A stretch of 64,000 bases of DNA from JADGGM01 sp027307005 (GTDB taxonomy: Bacteria > Gemmatimonadota > Gemmatimonadetes > Gemmatimonadales > Gemmatimonadaceae). A program made the translations under genes and the position numbers. This document shows, one piece after another, positions 8,796-18,903 of this stretch. The notes beneath the pieces were generated by a model. That model ran no database searches, was not told the origin of the DNA, and saw only the letters and a list, made by a program, of their open reading frames with translations. How positions within the stretch are numbered: the first letter of the stretch is position 1; every line of letters begins with the position of its first letter. The DNA is taken from assembly GCA_035455745.1 (NCBI GenBank), contig DATIEP010000055.1, positions 62,001 to 126,000 of the forward strand, read 5' to 3'.

Positions 8796-9829
8796 GCGGA
8801 CGCCGCATCGGCATCGTCATGATGAGCGCGATCGGCGATGCGGTGCACGTCCTGCCGGTGGTGACGGCGCTCAAGCGGCACGAGCCATCGTGCCGCATCG
8901 TGTGGGTGCTGCAGCCCGGGCCTGCCTCGCTCGTGCGCGGCCATCCTGCCGTCGACGAAATCATCGCGTACGACGCGCGCCGCGGCTTCCGAGGCATGCT
9001 CGACGTCCGGCGCGCGCTCGCCGCGGAGTCGCTGGATCTGCTCATCGACCTGCAGGTGTACGCCAAGGCCAGTCTCATCACCGCGCTCGCACCGGCTCCC
9101 GTGAAGCTCGGCTTCGACCGCCGGAGAGCGCGCGACCTGAACTGGCTCGTGACCACCCGCCGCATTCCCCCGCACGCCCCGCAGCACGTGCAGGACCAGT
9201 ACTTCGAGTTCCTGGCCGCGTTAGGCGTGTCGGCCGCGCCCGTGGAGTGGAACCTCGGACCCTGGCCGGAGGAGCGCGAGCGCCAGCGCGCACTCGTCGG
9301 TCCGTTAGGCGGCCCGCTCGCGACGCTGGTCATCGGCGCCAGCCACCCCGAAAAGGAATGGTCGCCCGACCGCTGGGCCGCGGTGAACGACGCGCTCGTC
9401 GAGCGCTGGGGCCTCGTGCCGGTGCTCGCCGGCGGCTCGAGCGACCGCGAACGAGCCACGGAGCGCGACATCGTGTCGCGCGCCCGCCACCGCCCGCCCT
9501 CCACCCTCGGCATCTCGCTGCGCGATCTCGTCCTGCTGATCGATGCGTCGCAACTCGTGATTTCGCTCGACACCGGCCCGCTGCACATGGCCGTCGCACT
9601 CGATCGCCCCGTCGTCAGTCTCATGGGCTACAACAATCCCAAGCGGGTGGGACCATATCGCCGCTTTCACGACCTCATCGTGGACGCCTATGGCGACCCC
9701 GGCGAGGAGTACCCGGTCTCCCTCGCCCACCGCTACGGACGGATGCCGCGCATTCAGGTGAGCGACGTGCTGTCCAGGATCGAGCACTGGGCGGCCACCT
9801 ATCGGGCAGCCGCGCAGCGGCGCAGTTAG
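8792..9829 (+). CDS. Glycosyltransferase family 9 (ADP-heptose:LPS heptosyltransferase-like)
   Basis: A 345-residue GT-B fold enzyme. The N-terminal domain starts IGIVMMSAIGDAVHVLPVV, the GT9 motif for acceptor binding. The C-terminal donor domain carries LVISLDTGPLHMAVAL, the hallmark D-TGPxH loop. It is clearly paralogous to the gene at 11465-12481, sharing for example LQPGPA-LVRGHP, LGFDR-RARDL and GPYRRF. It starts with GTG in a GTGA overlap with the FkbM gene. Its TAG stop lies inside the dispersed GTTAGGC word and overlaps the end of the convergent gene at 9826. Confidence 0.88.
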   Translation: MSGRRIGIVMMSAIGDAVHVLPVVTALKRHEPSCRIVWVLQPGPASLVRGHPAVDEIIAYDARRGFRGMLDVRRALAAESLDLLIDLQVYAKASLITALAPAPVKLGFDRRRARDLNWLVTTRRIPPHAPQHVQDQYFEFLAALGVSAAPVEWNLGPWPEERERQRALVGPLGGPLATLVIGASHPEKEWSPDRWAAVNDALVERWGLVPVLAGGSSDRERATERDIVSRARHRPPSTLGISLRDLVLLIDASQLVISLDTGPLHMAVALDRPVVSLMGYNNPKRVGPYRRFHDLIVDAYGDPGEEYPVSLAHRYGRMPRIQVSDVLSRIEHWAATYRAAAQRRS

Positions 9830-10110
9830 GCATCCGGCGCCGGGTCGCGTCGCCGATACGCCGGATCGTTGTACATCTTGAATTGCCGGTACACCTTCGG
9901 CACCACCGCGCCGCTCGCGAGCCCCTCGAGCAACGCCGCCAGCTCATCGGCGAGATCATCCCGCTGCTGCTCGAGCACGCGCACCCGGTCGGCGCATTTC
10001 GCGCGGAAATCAGCAGCCGCATCCGCGCGCTCCGCCTGCTCGCGCATGTGGTAGATCTTGAGCTCCATGATGCTGAGCTTGTCGGCGAGCGACCCCACCG
10101 TCTCAGCCAC
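9826..10110 (-). CDS. Small DUF4254-like helical protein
   Basis: A 94-residue, mostly helical protein. The start (TVGSLADKLSIMELKIYHMREQ) parallels the start of its upstream neighbour (TIGELVARLARTNVELWHEED), so both appear to belong to the DUF4254-like group of small proteins found in glycan loci. A second helix holds an LEQQRDDLADELAAL heptad-like stretch. The tail is Pro/Asp-rich. The GTG start at 10110 overlaps the neighbour's end by 8 bases. Its TAA stop overlaps the TAG of the GT9 gene on the other strand, within one copy of the GTTAGGC word. Function is unknown. A scaffold or regulator of the glycosyltransferases is a guess. Confidence 0.7.
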   Translation of the reverse strand: MAETVGSLADKLSIMELKIYHMREQAERADAAADFRAKCADRVRVLEQQRDDLADELAALLEGLASGAVVPKVYRQFKMYNDPAYRRRDPAPDA

Positions 10111-10318
10111 GCGCCGCCCGCGCCTCGCGCACGACCCGCATCACTTCCGCGTCGATGCGCTCGATCAAATCGTTGCGGCGCTGATTGAGCGCGTCGATGG
10201 CGCGCTTCGCTGCCGCCACCGCGTGGTCGTCCGCCGACCGCGCGTTGTCTTCCTCGTGCCACAACTCGACGTTCGTGCGCGCCAAGCGCGCGACCAACTC
10301 GCCAATGGTGTCGTTCAT
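10103..10318 (-). CDS. DUF4254 family small protein
   Basis: A 71-residue helical protein. IGELVARLARTNVELWHEED followed by AIDALNQRRNDLIERID matches my recollection of the DUF4254 pattern (N-x3-W-x-E-D, then L/V-N-x2-R-N-x-LIE-x-ID). These proteins are found beside glycosyltransferases in lipopolysaccharide loci and have no known activity. The ATG at 10318 overlaps the stop of the upstream GT9 gene (ATGA), so it is translationally coupled to that gene and in turn to the second small protein. Confidence 0.75.
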   Translation of the reverse strand: MNDTIGELVARLARTNVELWHEEDNARSADDHAVAAAKRAIDALNQRRNDLIERIDAEVMRVVREARAARG

Positions 10319-11346
10319 GCAATCCTGGGACACGGTCGTTCGTGGAGCAGCTTCCGGACGGCGGTCACCACCTGCTCCGCCCCAATTCCCGCCATGAATT
10401 GCTCGCCCGCCGCATGCCGTTTGGCGCGGTCGCGCAGCGGCACGACGCGCGCGTGAGGCCCGGCAATCGCCACCGTCGTCGGTGCGCCCGACGTCCACGA
10501 CACCGGCGAGGTCGGCCCGAACAGCGTCACGCGCGCCACGCCTAACGCATCGGCCATGTGCGCGGGGCCCGTGTCGCCGGACACGAACACGCAGCACCCC
10601 GCCATCACGCCGGCCACACGCCGCACATCCATCACCGGCAGCACCACCACACCGGGCGCCAGTGCCCGCATGCGCGCCACCAGCGCCGCGTCCTCCGGCG
10701 CTTGAAAGATGAGCACCGACACGCCATCGCGCAGCAGGGCGCGCGCCGTGTCGCCAAACGCCTCGACGCTCCAATCCTTGGCCGGCTCGCGCGTCGAGAG
10801 CAGCATCCCGACACGGCGCGCATCCGGCATCGCTCCAGCGCTCCGCGCATCGCGCTCGCCGCGCAACCGTTCTTCCTCGGACAGATGGATGCGCGGATGC
10901 GATTCGGCGGCGCCGAGCGACACGCCGGCCTCCTCGAGCAATCGCGCCCGCTGCCGCGGCACATACTCCATTCGCCCAACGCGCGACCGCGCGTGCGTAT
11001 AGAACAACCGCCAGGCGCCGATCCGCCAGCCGAGTCGCACCGAAGCACCCGATGCCCGCGTGAGCATTGCGGTGCGCAGGCTTCCCTGCACATCCACGAC
11101 CCAGTCGTACCGTCGCGCCCGAATCTCGCGCCACATGGCGAACGTGCGATCCGGATCGAATACGATGCGCTCGTGCACCCGTGGATGTCCGGCGACGAGC
11201 GGCGCCGCCTCCTGGCCCACGAGATAATCCAGCCGCGCGTTCGGAAACGCCCGCCGTAGGTCCTCGAGTAACGCAGTCGACAGCACGACGTCGCCCAATC
11301 GGCGAAGCTGGATGAGCAGGATCCGCTCTGGTGGTCGAAGTGCCAT
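10315..11346 (-). CDS. Glycosyltransferase family 9 (heptosyltransferase-like)
   Basis: A 343-residue GT9 enzyme. The N-terminal RILLIQLRRLGDVVLSTALL motif and the C-terminal CVFVSGDTGPAHMADAL motif are both intact. It is more distant from the two flanking GT9 proteins than they are from each other, so it probably adds a different sugar. It leads a three-gene operon with the two DUF4254-like genes, all on the minus strand and coupled by overlaps. It diverges from the GT9 gene at 11465 across a short AT-richer spacer (11347-11464) containing AATATAACATT, a plausible promoter region for one or both directions. Confidence 0.88.
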   Translation of the reverse strand: MALRPPERILLIQLRRLGDVVLSTALLEDLRRAFPNARLDYLVGQEAAPLVAGHPRVHERIVFDPDRTFAMWREIRARRYDWVVDVQGSLRTAMLTRASGASVRLGWRIGAWRLFYTHARSRVGRMEYVPRQRARLLEEAGVSLGAAESHPRIHLSEEERLRGERDARSAGAMPDARRVGMLLSTREPAKDWSVEAFGDTARALLRDGVSVLIFQAPEDAALVARMRALAPGVVVLPVMDVRRVAGVMAGCCVFVSGDTGPAHMADALGVARVTLFGPTSPVSWTSGAPTTVAIAGPHARVVPLRDRAKRHAAGEQFMAGIGAEQVVTAVRKLLHERPCPRIA

Positions 11347-11464
11347 TCACGTTGCCCGAGACGGTGGCCAATATAACATTTCTCTCCCTGCCGATGACAC
11401 GCGCTATCGCTCTCGCCCAACTCGCACTGTGACGTCGTTGCGCGACGGTCTCGCGCCGCGCGAC

Positions 11465-12481
11465 ATGCGGCGTGTGTGCATCGTGCTCTTGAGCGCGGTC
11501 GGCGATGTGGTGCACACGCTGCCCATCGTGAACGCCCTCAAGCGTGACGATCCAACGCGCCACATCACCTGGCTGTTGCAGCCGGGACCGGCAACGCTCG
11601 TCCGCGGCCATCCGTCGGTCGACGACATCATCGTGGTCGAACGCTCGCGCGGCTGGCGCGGCTTTCTCGACGCCCGCCGCGCACTCGAGCCACGACAGTT
11701 CGACATCGCGTTGGCGCTCCAGGATTACATCAAGGCGGGTGTGCTCACGGCGTTCACCCGTGCTCCGGTCCGCCTCGGCTTCGACCGCGCACGCGCGCGC
11801 GACCTCAGCTGGCTCTTCACCAACGTCCACCTTCCACCCCACCCGCGGCAGCACGTGCAGGACGAGTACCTCGAGTTCCTCACAGCGCTGAATGTCCCGG
11901 CCGACCCCATCGAGTGGCGCGCGGGCCCGCGCGGCGCCGAGCGCGAGTGGCAGCGCGAGTTCGTCTCGCGCTTCGACCGGCCGATCGTGTCCCTGGTGAT
12001 CGGCTCGAGTCGGCCGGAGAAGGACTGGCTTCCCGATCGTTGGGCAGAGCTCGCCCGCGTCCTCCACGATGCGTACGGCCTCGCCCCGGTCATCGTCGGC
12101 GCGCGCACGCCCCGCGAGGTTGCAACCGAGCAGACCATCCTCGCCGGGGCGCCGGGCGTCGTGTCCGCGCTCGACAGCGGCCTGCCGCGCCTCACGGCCA
12201 TCCTGGACGCGTCGGCGCTCGTCGTCTCGCTGGACACCGGTCCATTGCACCTGGCCGTTGCGTTAGGCAAGCCCGTCGTCAGCCTGCTCGGCTATACGAA
12301 TCCCCTGCGCTACGGGCCGTATCGCCGGTTCCAGGATCTCGTGATCAATGCCTACGGCGAAACCTCGCGTCAGGGCGCGCTGTGCACGGACCGCCGCCCG
12401 GGTCGCATGCCCCGCATCGCCGTGCGCGACGTCTTGGAAGCGGCCGACCGCTGGCGTTCGACCTACGAGGTTGCTCGCTGA
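11465..12481 (+). CDS. Glycosyltransferase family 9 (heptosyltransferase-like), paralogue of 8792-9829
   Basis: A 338-residue GT9 enzyme. VCIVLLSAVGDVVHTLPIV at the start and LVVSLDTGPLHLAVALG in the donor domain are the family motifs. It matches the 8792-9829 gene along its whole length, pointing to a local duplication. I chose the ATG at 11465 because it aligns with the paralogue's start; an in-frame GTG at 11429 would add 12 residues. The gene stands alone between the divergent GT9 operon and the convergent methyltransferase at 12509. Confidence 0.85.
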   Translation: MRRVCIVLLSAVGDVVHTLPIVNALKRDDPTRHITWLLQPGPATLVRGHPSVDDIIVVERSRGWRGFLDARRALEPRQFDIALALQDYIKAGVLTAFTRAPVRLGFDRARARDLSWLFTNVHLPPHPRQHVQDEYLEFLTALNVPADPIEWRAGPRGAEREWQREFVSRFDRPIVSLVIGSSRPEKDWLPDRWAELARVLHDAYGLAPVIVGARTPREVATEQTILAGAPGVVSALDSGLPRLTAILDASALVVSLDTGPLHLAVALGKPVVSLLGYTNPLRYGPYRRFQDLVINAYGETSRQGALCTDRRPGRMPRIAVRDVLEAADRWRSTYEVAR

Positions 12482-12508
12482 CGCCGACGTCGCCGCCCGC
12501 ATGCGACG

Positions 12509-13360
12509 TCAGCGCGGCCGCGCGAGGATCACGAAGGTCGAATCCAGCCACGGCGCGTGCCGCATCGCCCGATCCCACAGGCGCGTCGCCACCGTCGGAT
12601 GCGACCGCGGCTTGGGATCGCCCAACACCGTGAGCACCGTGAAGCCGAACCGTTGCTCCAGCAGCGGCGGCAGCGTGGCCGGCGCGTAGTAGAACAGGTG
12701 GTGGAAGGTGTCGTAAAACCGCCCCCGGCGGCGGCTTAAGCCTAACCTGCCTAACATGGACTTCCCGCGCGACGCCAGCGATTCGATGTTCGGCACGCCC
12801 AGGTAGAGGATCCCCGCGGGCTTGAGCAGCCGCCGCGCCAACTCCAGATATTTCGCCGGCTGCTTGGGATGCTCCAGCACCTGGTCGAGATACACGCAGT
12901 CGTAGCCGCCGCACTCGAGCGGCAGCGCGAACAGATCGCCGGTGTAGATGCGCGCGCCCACGGTCCGCGCCACCCGCTGCGTCGTCGCGTCGTCCACATC
13001 ATACCCTTCTACCGTCCAGCCGCGCGACTTCGCCACCGCCAGCTCGAGCCCGTCGCCCGATCCAACCGAAAACATCCGCCCCGGCGCCATGTAGCGCTCG
13101 AGCAGCTCGACGTTCGCCGTCTTCTGCGCCAGGCGGAACGCGCGCGCCTCCGGCGTCCTCGGCCCTTCGGGAACGTAGCTCGCGTAGTAGGCGGTGAGAT
13201 ACGCATCGGTGTACTGCGGGTTCATGAACCGCACCCCGCAGCCCTCGCACCGCGAGATGCAGGCGCCGCGGTAGTCCCGGTCGAACGCGCGCACGTCGGG
13301 ACACGCGCACAATGGACACACGCCTAACGGAGGGTCGAACGTCGGGTCGCGCGCCGTCAC
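12509..13360 (-). CDS. Class I SAM-dependent methyltransferase with N-terminal zinc-ribbon-like region
   Basis: A 283-residue protein. The first 45 residues carry two Cys pairs (CPLC and CEGC, with a further Cys in CAC), as in methyltransferases with a zinc-binding head such as those of C-methyltransferase and glycan clusters. The Rossmann part has MFSVGSGDGLELAVA as the SAM motif, VEGYDVDD as the acidic strand, and VYLDQVLEHPKQP as the motif near the active site. LLKPAGILYLGVPNIES is the usual late motif. A TFHHLFYY segment follows. The GTG at 13360 overlaps the stop of maf. The substrate is unknown; the neighbouring genes suggest a cell-surface sugar. Confidence 0.78.
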   Translation of the reverse strand: MTARDPTFDPPLGVCPLCACPDVRAFDRDYRGACISRCEGCGVRFMNPQYTDAYLTAYYASYVPEGPRTPEARAFRLAQKTANVELLERYMAPGRMFSVGSGDGLELAVAKSRGWTVEGYDVDDATTQRVARTVGARIYTGDLFALPLECGGYDCVYLDQVLEHPKQPAKYLELARRLLKPAGILYLGVPNIESLASRGKSMLGRLGLSRRRGRFYDTFHHLFYYAPATLPPLLEQRFGFTVLTVLGDPKPRSHPTVATRLWDRAMRHAPWLDSTFVILARPR

Positions 13361-13956
13361 GCCGGCGCACCGTCGAGCGGATGAAACCGGTACTGGATGC
13401 CCACCCGCTCGAGCAGCGCCACCAGCCGCCGCAGCGCCAGGCCCATCACCGTGAAATAGTCCCCGTCCACGCGCTCGACGATCGTCGCGCCGTAGCCTTG
13501 AATGCCGTACGCGCCGGCCTTGTCCATCGGCTCGCCGGTGGCCACGTAGGCCGCAATCTCCGAGTCGTCGAGCTCGCGGAACGTCACGCGCGTCGATTCC
13601 ACCCGCGATTCGACGCGCCTGCCGCCGCCGAGCGCCACGACCACCGCCGTGTGCACGACGTGCGTGCGGCCGCTCAGCGCCCGCAGCATGCGACACGCGT
13701 CGGCCTCGTCCACCGGCTTCCCGAAGATGCGACCGTCCAGGACGACGATCGTGTCGGCAGCGATGACCAACGCATCCGGATGCCGCGCCGCGACGGCCAA
13801 TCCCTTCTCCGTCGCCAACCGCAACGCGTGGCCGGTATCGGACTCGCCCTGGCGCATGGACTCATCGATGTCCGCGGCGTCGACGTCGTGCGCAATGCCG
13901 ATCATGCCTAACAATTCGTGACGCCGCGGTGACGCGGACGCGAGAACGACCCGCAC
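13357..13956 (-). CDS. maf: Maf/Ham1-like nucleotide pyrophosphatase
   Basis: A 199-residue Maf protein. It begins VVLASASPRRHELL, the SxSPRR phosphate-binding motif, and has VIAADTIVVLDGRIFGKP with the catalytic Asp. DKAGAYGIQGYGA is the second conserved block. Maf enzymes hydrolyse non-canonical or excess nucleoside triphosphates (dTTP, UTP, or modified forms) to monophosphates and have been linked to septum control. The GTG at 13956 follows dtd after 2 bases and precedes the methyltransferase with a GTGA overlap. Confidence 0.93.
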   Translation of the reverse strand: MRVVLASASPRRHELLGMIGIAHDVDAADIDESMRQGESDTGHALRLATEKGLAVAARHPDALVIAADTIVVLDGRIFGKPVDEADACRMLRALSGRTHVVHTAVVVALGGGRRVESRVESTRVTFRELDDSEIAAYVATGEPMDKAGAYGIQGYGATIVERVDGDYFTVMGLALRRLVALLERVGIQYRFHPLDGAPA

Positions 13957-13958
13957 GC

Positions 13959-14399
13959 TCAGCGCTCGAGCCAGAGCGTGACCGGCCCGTCGTTCACCAG
14001 ATCGACCTCCATCATGGCGCCGAATTCGCCGGTCTCGACGCGCACGCCGCTCGCGCGCAGCAGCGACACGAATCGCTCGTAGAGCGGTATCGCCGTCTCC
14101 GGACGCGCGGCGTCGATGAAACTCGGCCGCCGCCCTTTGCGGGCGTCGCCATAGAGCGTGAACTGTGACACCACGAGGAGCGCGCCGTCCTCCAGCTCCG
14201 CCAACGCACGATTCATTTTCCCGTTCTCGTCCGCGAACAGGCGCAACCCGATCACCTTGTCGGCCATCCAGCTGACTTGTTCGTCGGTGTCGCCGTGCGT
14301 AAAGCCTACCAGAAGACAGAAGCCGGCGCCAATGCGGCCGGCCATGCGGCCCTCGATGCGGACCTCGGCGCGGGAGACGCGCTGGAGCAAGACGCGCAT
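13959..14399 (-). CDS. dtd: D-aminoacyl-tRNA deacylase
   Basis: A 146-residue DTD protein of full length. LLQRVSRAEV opens the domain. SQFTLYGDARKGRRPSF carries the SQxTL active-site motif, and NDGPVTLWLE holds the Gly-cisPro-type NxGP(V/F)T motif that gives chiral selectivity. The enzyme removes D-amino acids mischarged on tRNA. It lies 19 bases downstream of the epimerase gene and just upstream of maf, forming a housekeeping run on the minus strand. Confidence 0.95.
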   Translation of the reverse strand: MRVLLQRVSRAEVRIEGRMAGRIGAGFCLLVGFTHGDTDEQVSWMADKVIGLRLFADENGKMNRALAELEDGALLVVSQFTLYGDARKGRRPSFIDAARPETAIPLYERFVSLLRASGVRVETGEFGAMMEVDLVNDGPVTLWLER

Positions 14400-14418
14400 G
14401 GGAGCGGTCGGCTGGTGG

Positions 14419-15396
14419 TCAGCGCCTCGCGGCTGCGCCCAACCCGGCGCCGGCCGGCTCGCGGCCGGTGAGCGACCGGATCGTCTCGCGGAGCCCTTCG
14501 TCCAACGCGACCACCGGCGTGTAGCCGAGCATGGTGCGCACCCGGTCGAGGGAAGCGAGGGAGTCCCGCACGTCGCCGGTGCGCGCGGGCTCGTACCGCG
14601 CGTCGACGGTGGCGCCGAGCAGGTCGCGGATGCGGCGCCAGAGCACGTTCACGCTCACGCGTTCGCCGCACCCGACGTTGTACGCCTCGCCTAACGCAGC
14701 CGCCGGCGCCTCGCACGCCAGCAGGTTCGCGCGTACGACGTTGCGCACGAACGTGAAATCCCGCGTCTGCTCGCCGTCGCCGAAGATGGTTGGCGATTCG
14801 CCCGCCACCGCGCACATGATGAACTTCGGGATCACCGCGGCGTATTGCGACGACGGATCCTGGCGCGGACCGAACACGTTGAAGTAGCGCAGCGCGACCG
14901 TGGCCACGCCGAAGGACGCATGGAACGCCCGGCAGTACTGCTCCCCGGCGTACTTCGCGGCCGCGTACGGCGACAGCGGACGCGGCAGCATCTCTTCGCG
15001 CTTCGGCAGCTCGGCGGTATTGCCGTACGCCGATGAGGACGCCGCGTAGACGACGCGCTGCACGTGCGCGTCGCGCGCCGCGATCAACACGTTGAGCGTC
15101 CCGGTCGCGTTGGCTTCGTGCGAGGCCAGGGGATCGCGTAGCGACCGCGGCACCGACGGAAGCGCCGCCTGGTGCAACACGAAATCGGCGCCCGCGATTG
15201 CTTCCCGACACGCATCCGGATCCGTGACCGACCCCTCGACGACGCGGATCCTCTCGAGCCATGGCTCGAGGTTTTCCCGGCGTCCCGTGGAAAAGTTGTC
15301 GAGCACCGTGACGCGATGCCCACCCACGGCCGTCACGAGATGTTCAACGAGGTGCGAGCCGATGAAGCCCGCCCCTCCTGTCACGACGTAGTGCAC
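14419..15396 (-). CDS. NAD-dependent sugar-nucleotide epimerase (UDP-GlcNAc 4-epimerase-like SDR)
   Basis: A 325-residue extended short-chain dehydrogenase. TGGAGFIGSHLVEHL is the NAD-binding GxxGxxG motif. VLHQAALPSVPRSL, AASSSAYGN, and YAAAKYAGEQ (Tyr-x3-Lys catalytic pair) follow in order, with RYFNVFGPRQDP after them. The HQAALPSVPRS form is close to WbpP-type UDP-N-acetylglucosamine 4-epimerases of surface polysaccharide pathways, but UDP-glucose 4-epimerase or a decarboxylase-type relative is possible. It lies 59 bases after glmS, which feeds the same amino-sugar pool. Confidence 0.85.
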   Translation of the reverse strand: MHYVVTGGAGFIGSHLVEHLVTAVGGHRVTVLDNFSTGRRENLEPWLERIRVVEGSVTDPDACREAIAGADFVLHQAALPSVPRSLRDPLASHEANATGTLNVLIAARDAHVQRVVYAASSSAYGNTAELPKREEMLPRPLSPYAAAKYAGEQYCRAFHASFGVATVALRYFNVFGPRQDPSSQYAAVIPKFIMCAVAGESPTIFGDGEQTRDFTFVRNVVRANLLACEAPAAALGEAYNVGCGERVSVNVLWRRIRDLLGATVDARYEPARTGDVRDSLASLDRVRTMLGYTPVVALDEGLRETIRSLTGREPAGAGLGAAARR

Positions 15397-15455
15397 GGTG
15401 AAACGCGTCCGGGTGCAGGGGTGGGCGCCGGGATCCGGCGCCCAGATGCGTTAGG

Positions 15456-17282
<1,827 letters not shown>

Positions 17283-17301
17283 GTGGTTGAACCTCGGTTA
17301 G

Positions 17302-18690
17302 TCATCGTCCCAACCCGTCTAGCGGAACACGCGACCGCGCGACCAGCTCGCGCGCCGCCGCCGCGCTCGGTGCTTCCGCAATCACCCGTACGATCGGCTC
17401 GGTGCCTGATGGCCGCACGTGCACCCACCGGTCTACCCACGACAGCCGCAGCCCGTCCTGCGTATCCGCCTCGGCGTCGCTAAAGCCCTGTCGCAACGCA
17501 TCATACACCGCGTCGAGCGGCGCGTTCGGCCGGTCCAGCTTCTCCTTCACGATTACGTATTGGGGGTACCTGGCCACTATGGACGACAGCGGCGCGTTGT
17601 CCTCCAGCAACATCTGCAGCAAGAGTACTACACCGACCGGAGCGTCCCGACCCAAATGCACTTCCGACAGAATGACTCCGCCGTTCCCCTCGCCGCCGAT
17701 GGCGGCGCCTTCTGTGCGCATACGCACCGCGACATTCACTTCGCCTACCGGCGCGCGCACGACGCGCGCCCCAGCCTCTCTTGCCACGTCATCGACGATC
17801 CGACTGGTCGATAGATTCGCGACCACTGGTCCGCGCCTGTATCTGAGCACAAGCCGGGCCGCGAGCGCCAATGTCCAGTCTTCACCAATCGCCGTGCCCT
17901 TGTCCGACACGAGCGCCAACCGGTCGACGTCTGGATCCGTCGCCAAACCGACGTCGGCTTTGGAGTCCCGCACGAGCCGTTCCAAGTCGCCCAGGTTCGA
18001 TGCAACCGGCTCCGGCGGCCTCGTGAATCGACCGTCAGTCTCGACGTTGATCGCGTGCACGTCGCAACCCAAGCGCTCGAGCAGTTCGGGAACGATCGCG
18101 CCGCCCGCGCCATGCGCACAGTCGAGCGCGACGCGGAACTTTCGCTTCCGAATCGCGTCCACTTTTACGAACGGCAGCGACAACACCGCGTCGATATGCC
18201 GCGCGATCGCTCGATCGTCGCTCTCCACCTCGCCGAGCGCATCCCACGTCGCGCGCGGAATCGTGCTCTCGACCACACCGCGCATCGCCGTTCCTTCGGC
18301 GCCATCCAGAAAAAGTCCGGACGGGCCGATGAACTTGAGCGCGTTCCACTCGATCGGATTGTGGCTTGCCGTGATGGCCAATCCGCCGGCGGCCCGATGG
18401 TGCTCGACCGCGAGCTGAATGGACGGCGTGGGTGCAAGTCCGACATCGATCACATCGCAGCCGACGGACTGCAGCGCCGCAATCGTCGCGCGATGAAACA
18501 TCGGACCTGACACACGCGAGTCCCGCCCCACCACGACGCGACACCGCGTCGATGTACGCGGCGATTGGGACCACTTGGTGCGCGCCCAGGCGCCGAAGCC
18601 GGATGCGAAGCGCGTCACGACTTCCGGCGTGAGCGCTTCACCGACGCGCCCGCGCACGCCCGACACGCTAACCATCAGTCCCTCGTACAC
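17302..18690 (-). CDS. glmM: Phosphoglucosamine mutase
   Basis: A 462-residue phosphohexomutase. VSGVRGRVG opens domain 1. ITASHNPIEWNALKF carries the phosphorylated catalytic serine. ATDPDVDRLALV is the magnesium-binding loop, GEGNGGVI is the sugar-binding loop, and HVRPSGTEPIVRV is the phosphate-binding loop of domain 4. It converts glucosamine-6-phosphate to glucosamine-1-phosphate. The GTG start at 18690 is supported by a GGAGG at 18698-18702, seven bases upstream. The order glmM-glmS on one strand places the two consecutive enzymes in one operon. Confidence 0.95.
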   Translation of the reverse strand: MYEGLMVSVSGVRGRVGEALTPEVVTRFASGFGAWARTKWSQSPRTSTRCRVVVGRDSRVSGPMFHRATIAALQSVGCDVIDVGLAPTPSIQLAVEHHRAAGGLAITASHNPIEWNALKFIGPSGLFLDGAEGTAMRGVVESTIPRATWDALGEVESDDRAIARHIDAVLSLPFVKVDAIRKRKFRVALDCAHGAGGAIVPELLERLGCDVHAINVETDGRFTRPPEPVASNLGDLERLVRDSKADVGLATDPDVDRLALVSDKGTAIGEDWTLALAARLVLRYRRGPVVANLSTSRIVDDVAREAGARVVRAPVGEVNVAVRMRTEGAAIGGEGNGGVILSEVHLGRDAPVGVVLLLQMLLEDNAPLSSIVARYPQYVIVKEKLDRPNAPLDAVYDALRQGFSDAEADTQDGLRLSWVDRWVHVRPSGTEPIVRVIAEAPSAAAARELVARSRVPLDGLGR

Positions 18691-18903
18691 GCTGTAACCT
18701 CCATCACGGTCCGAGACAAAGCTATGCGAACGCTCGCAACAAGAATAACGAGAAGTCGTGGACTGTGACGGGATGTCGCGAAGGTGACGCAGCGACGCGG
18801 CGTGGCGTCGCGAGGCGCGCCCGGCCCCACGTGCACGTTGGGCGCGGCGGCTCGATGGCGGCGCCGCGCGATGCAGACTGCGTTAGACGTGGATGCGGAG
18901 CGG

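Noticed and set aside
10103..12250. A long open frame of 715 codons antisense to GT9 genes
   Set aside because: It contains only Arg/Ala/Gly-rich low-complexity translation, overlaps two real GT9 genes, and its only convincing part is the last 71 residues, which I list as the DUF4254 gene.
17283..17301. glmS ribozyme leader
   Set aside because: Only 19 bases separate glmM and glmS, far too short for the ribozyme.
18725..18738. LexA-like box TGCGAACGCTCGCA in the glmM upstream region
   Set aside because: The arms (TGCGA/TCGCA) are only five bases with a loose centre, unlike known LexA boxes of either class, and glmM is not a typical SOS target.
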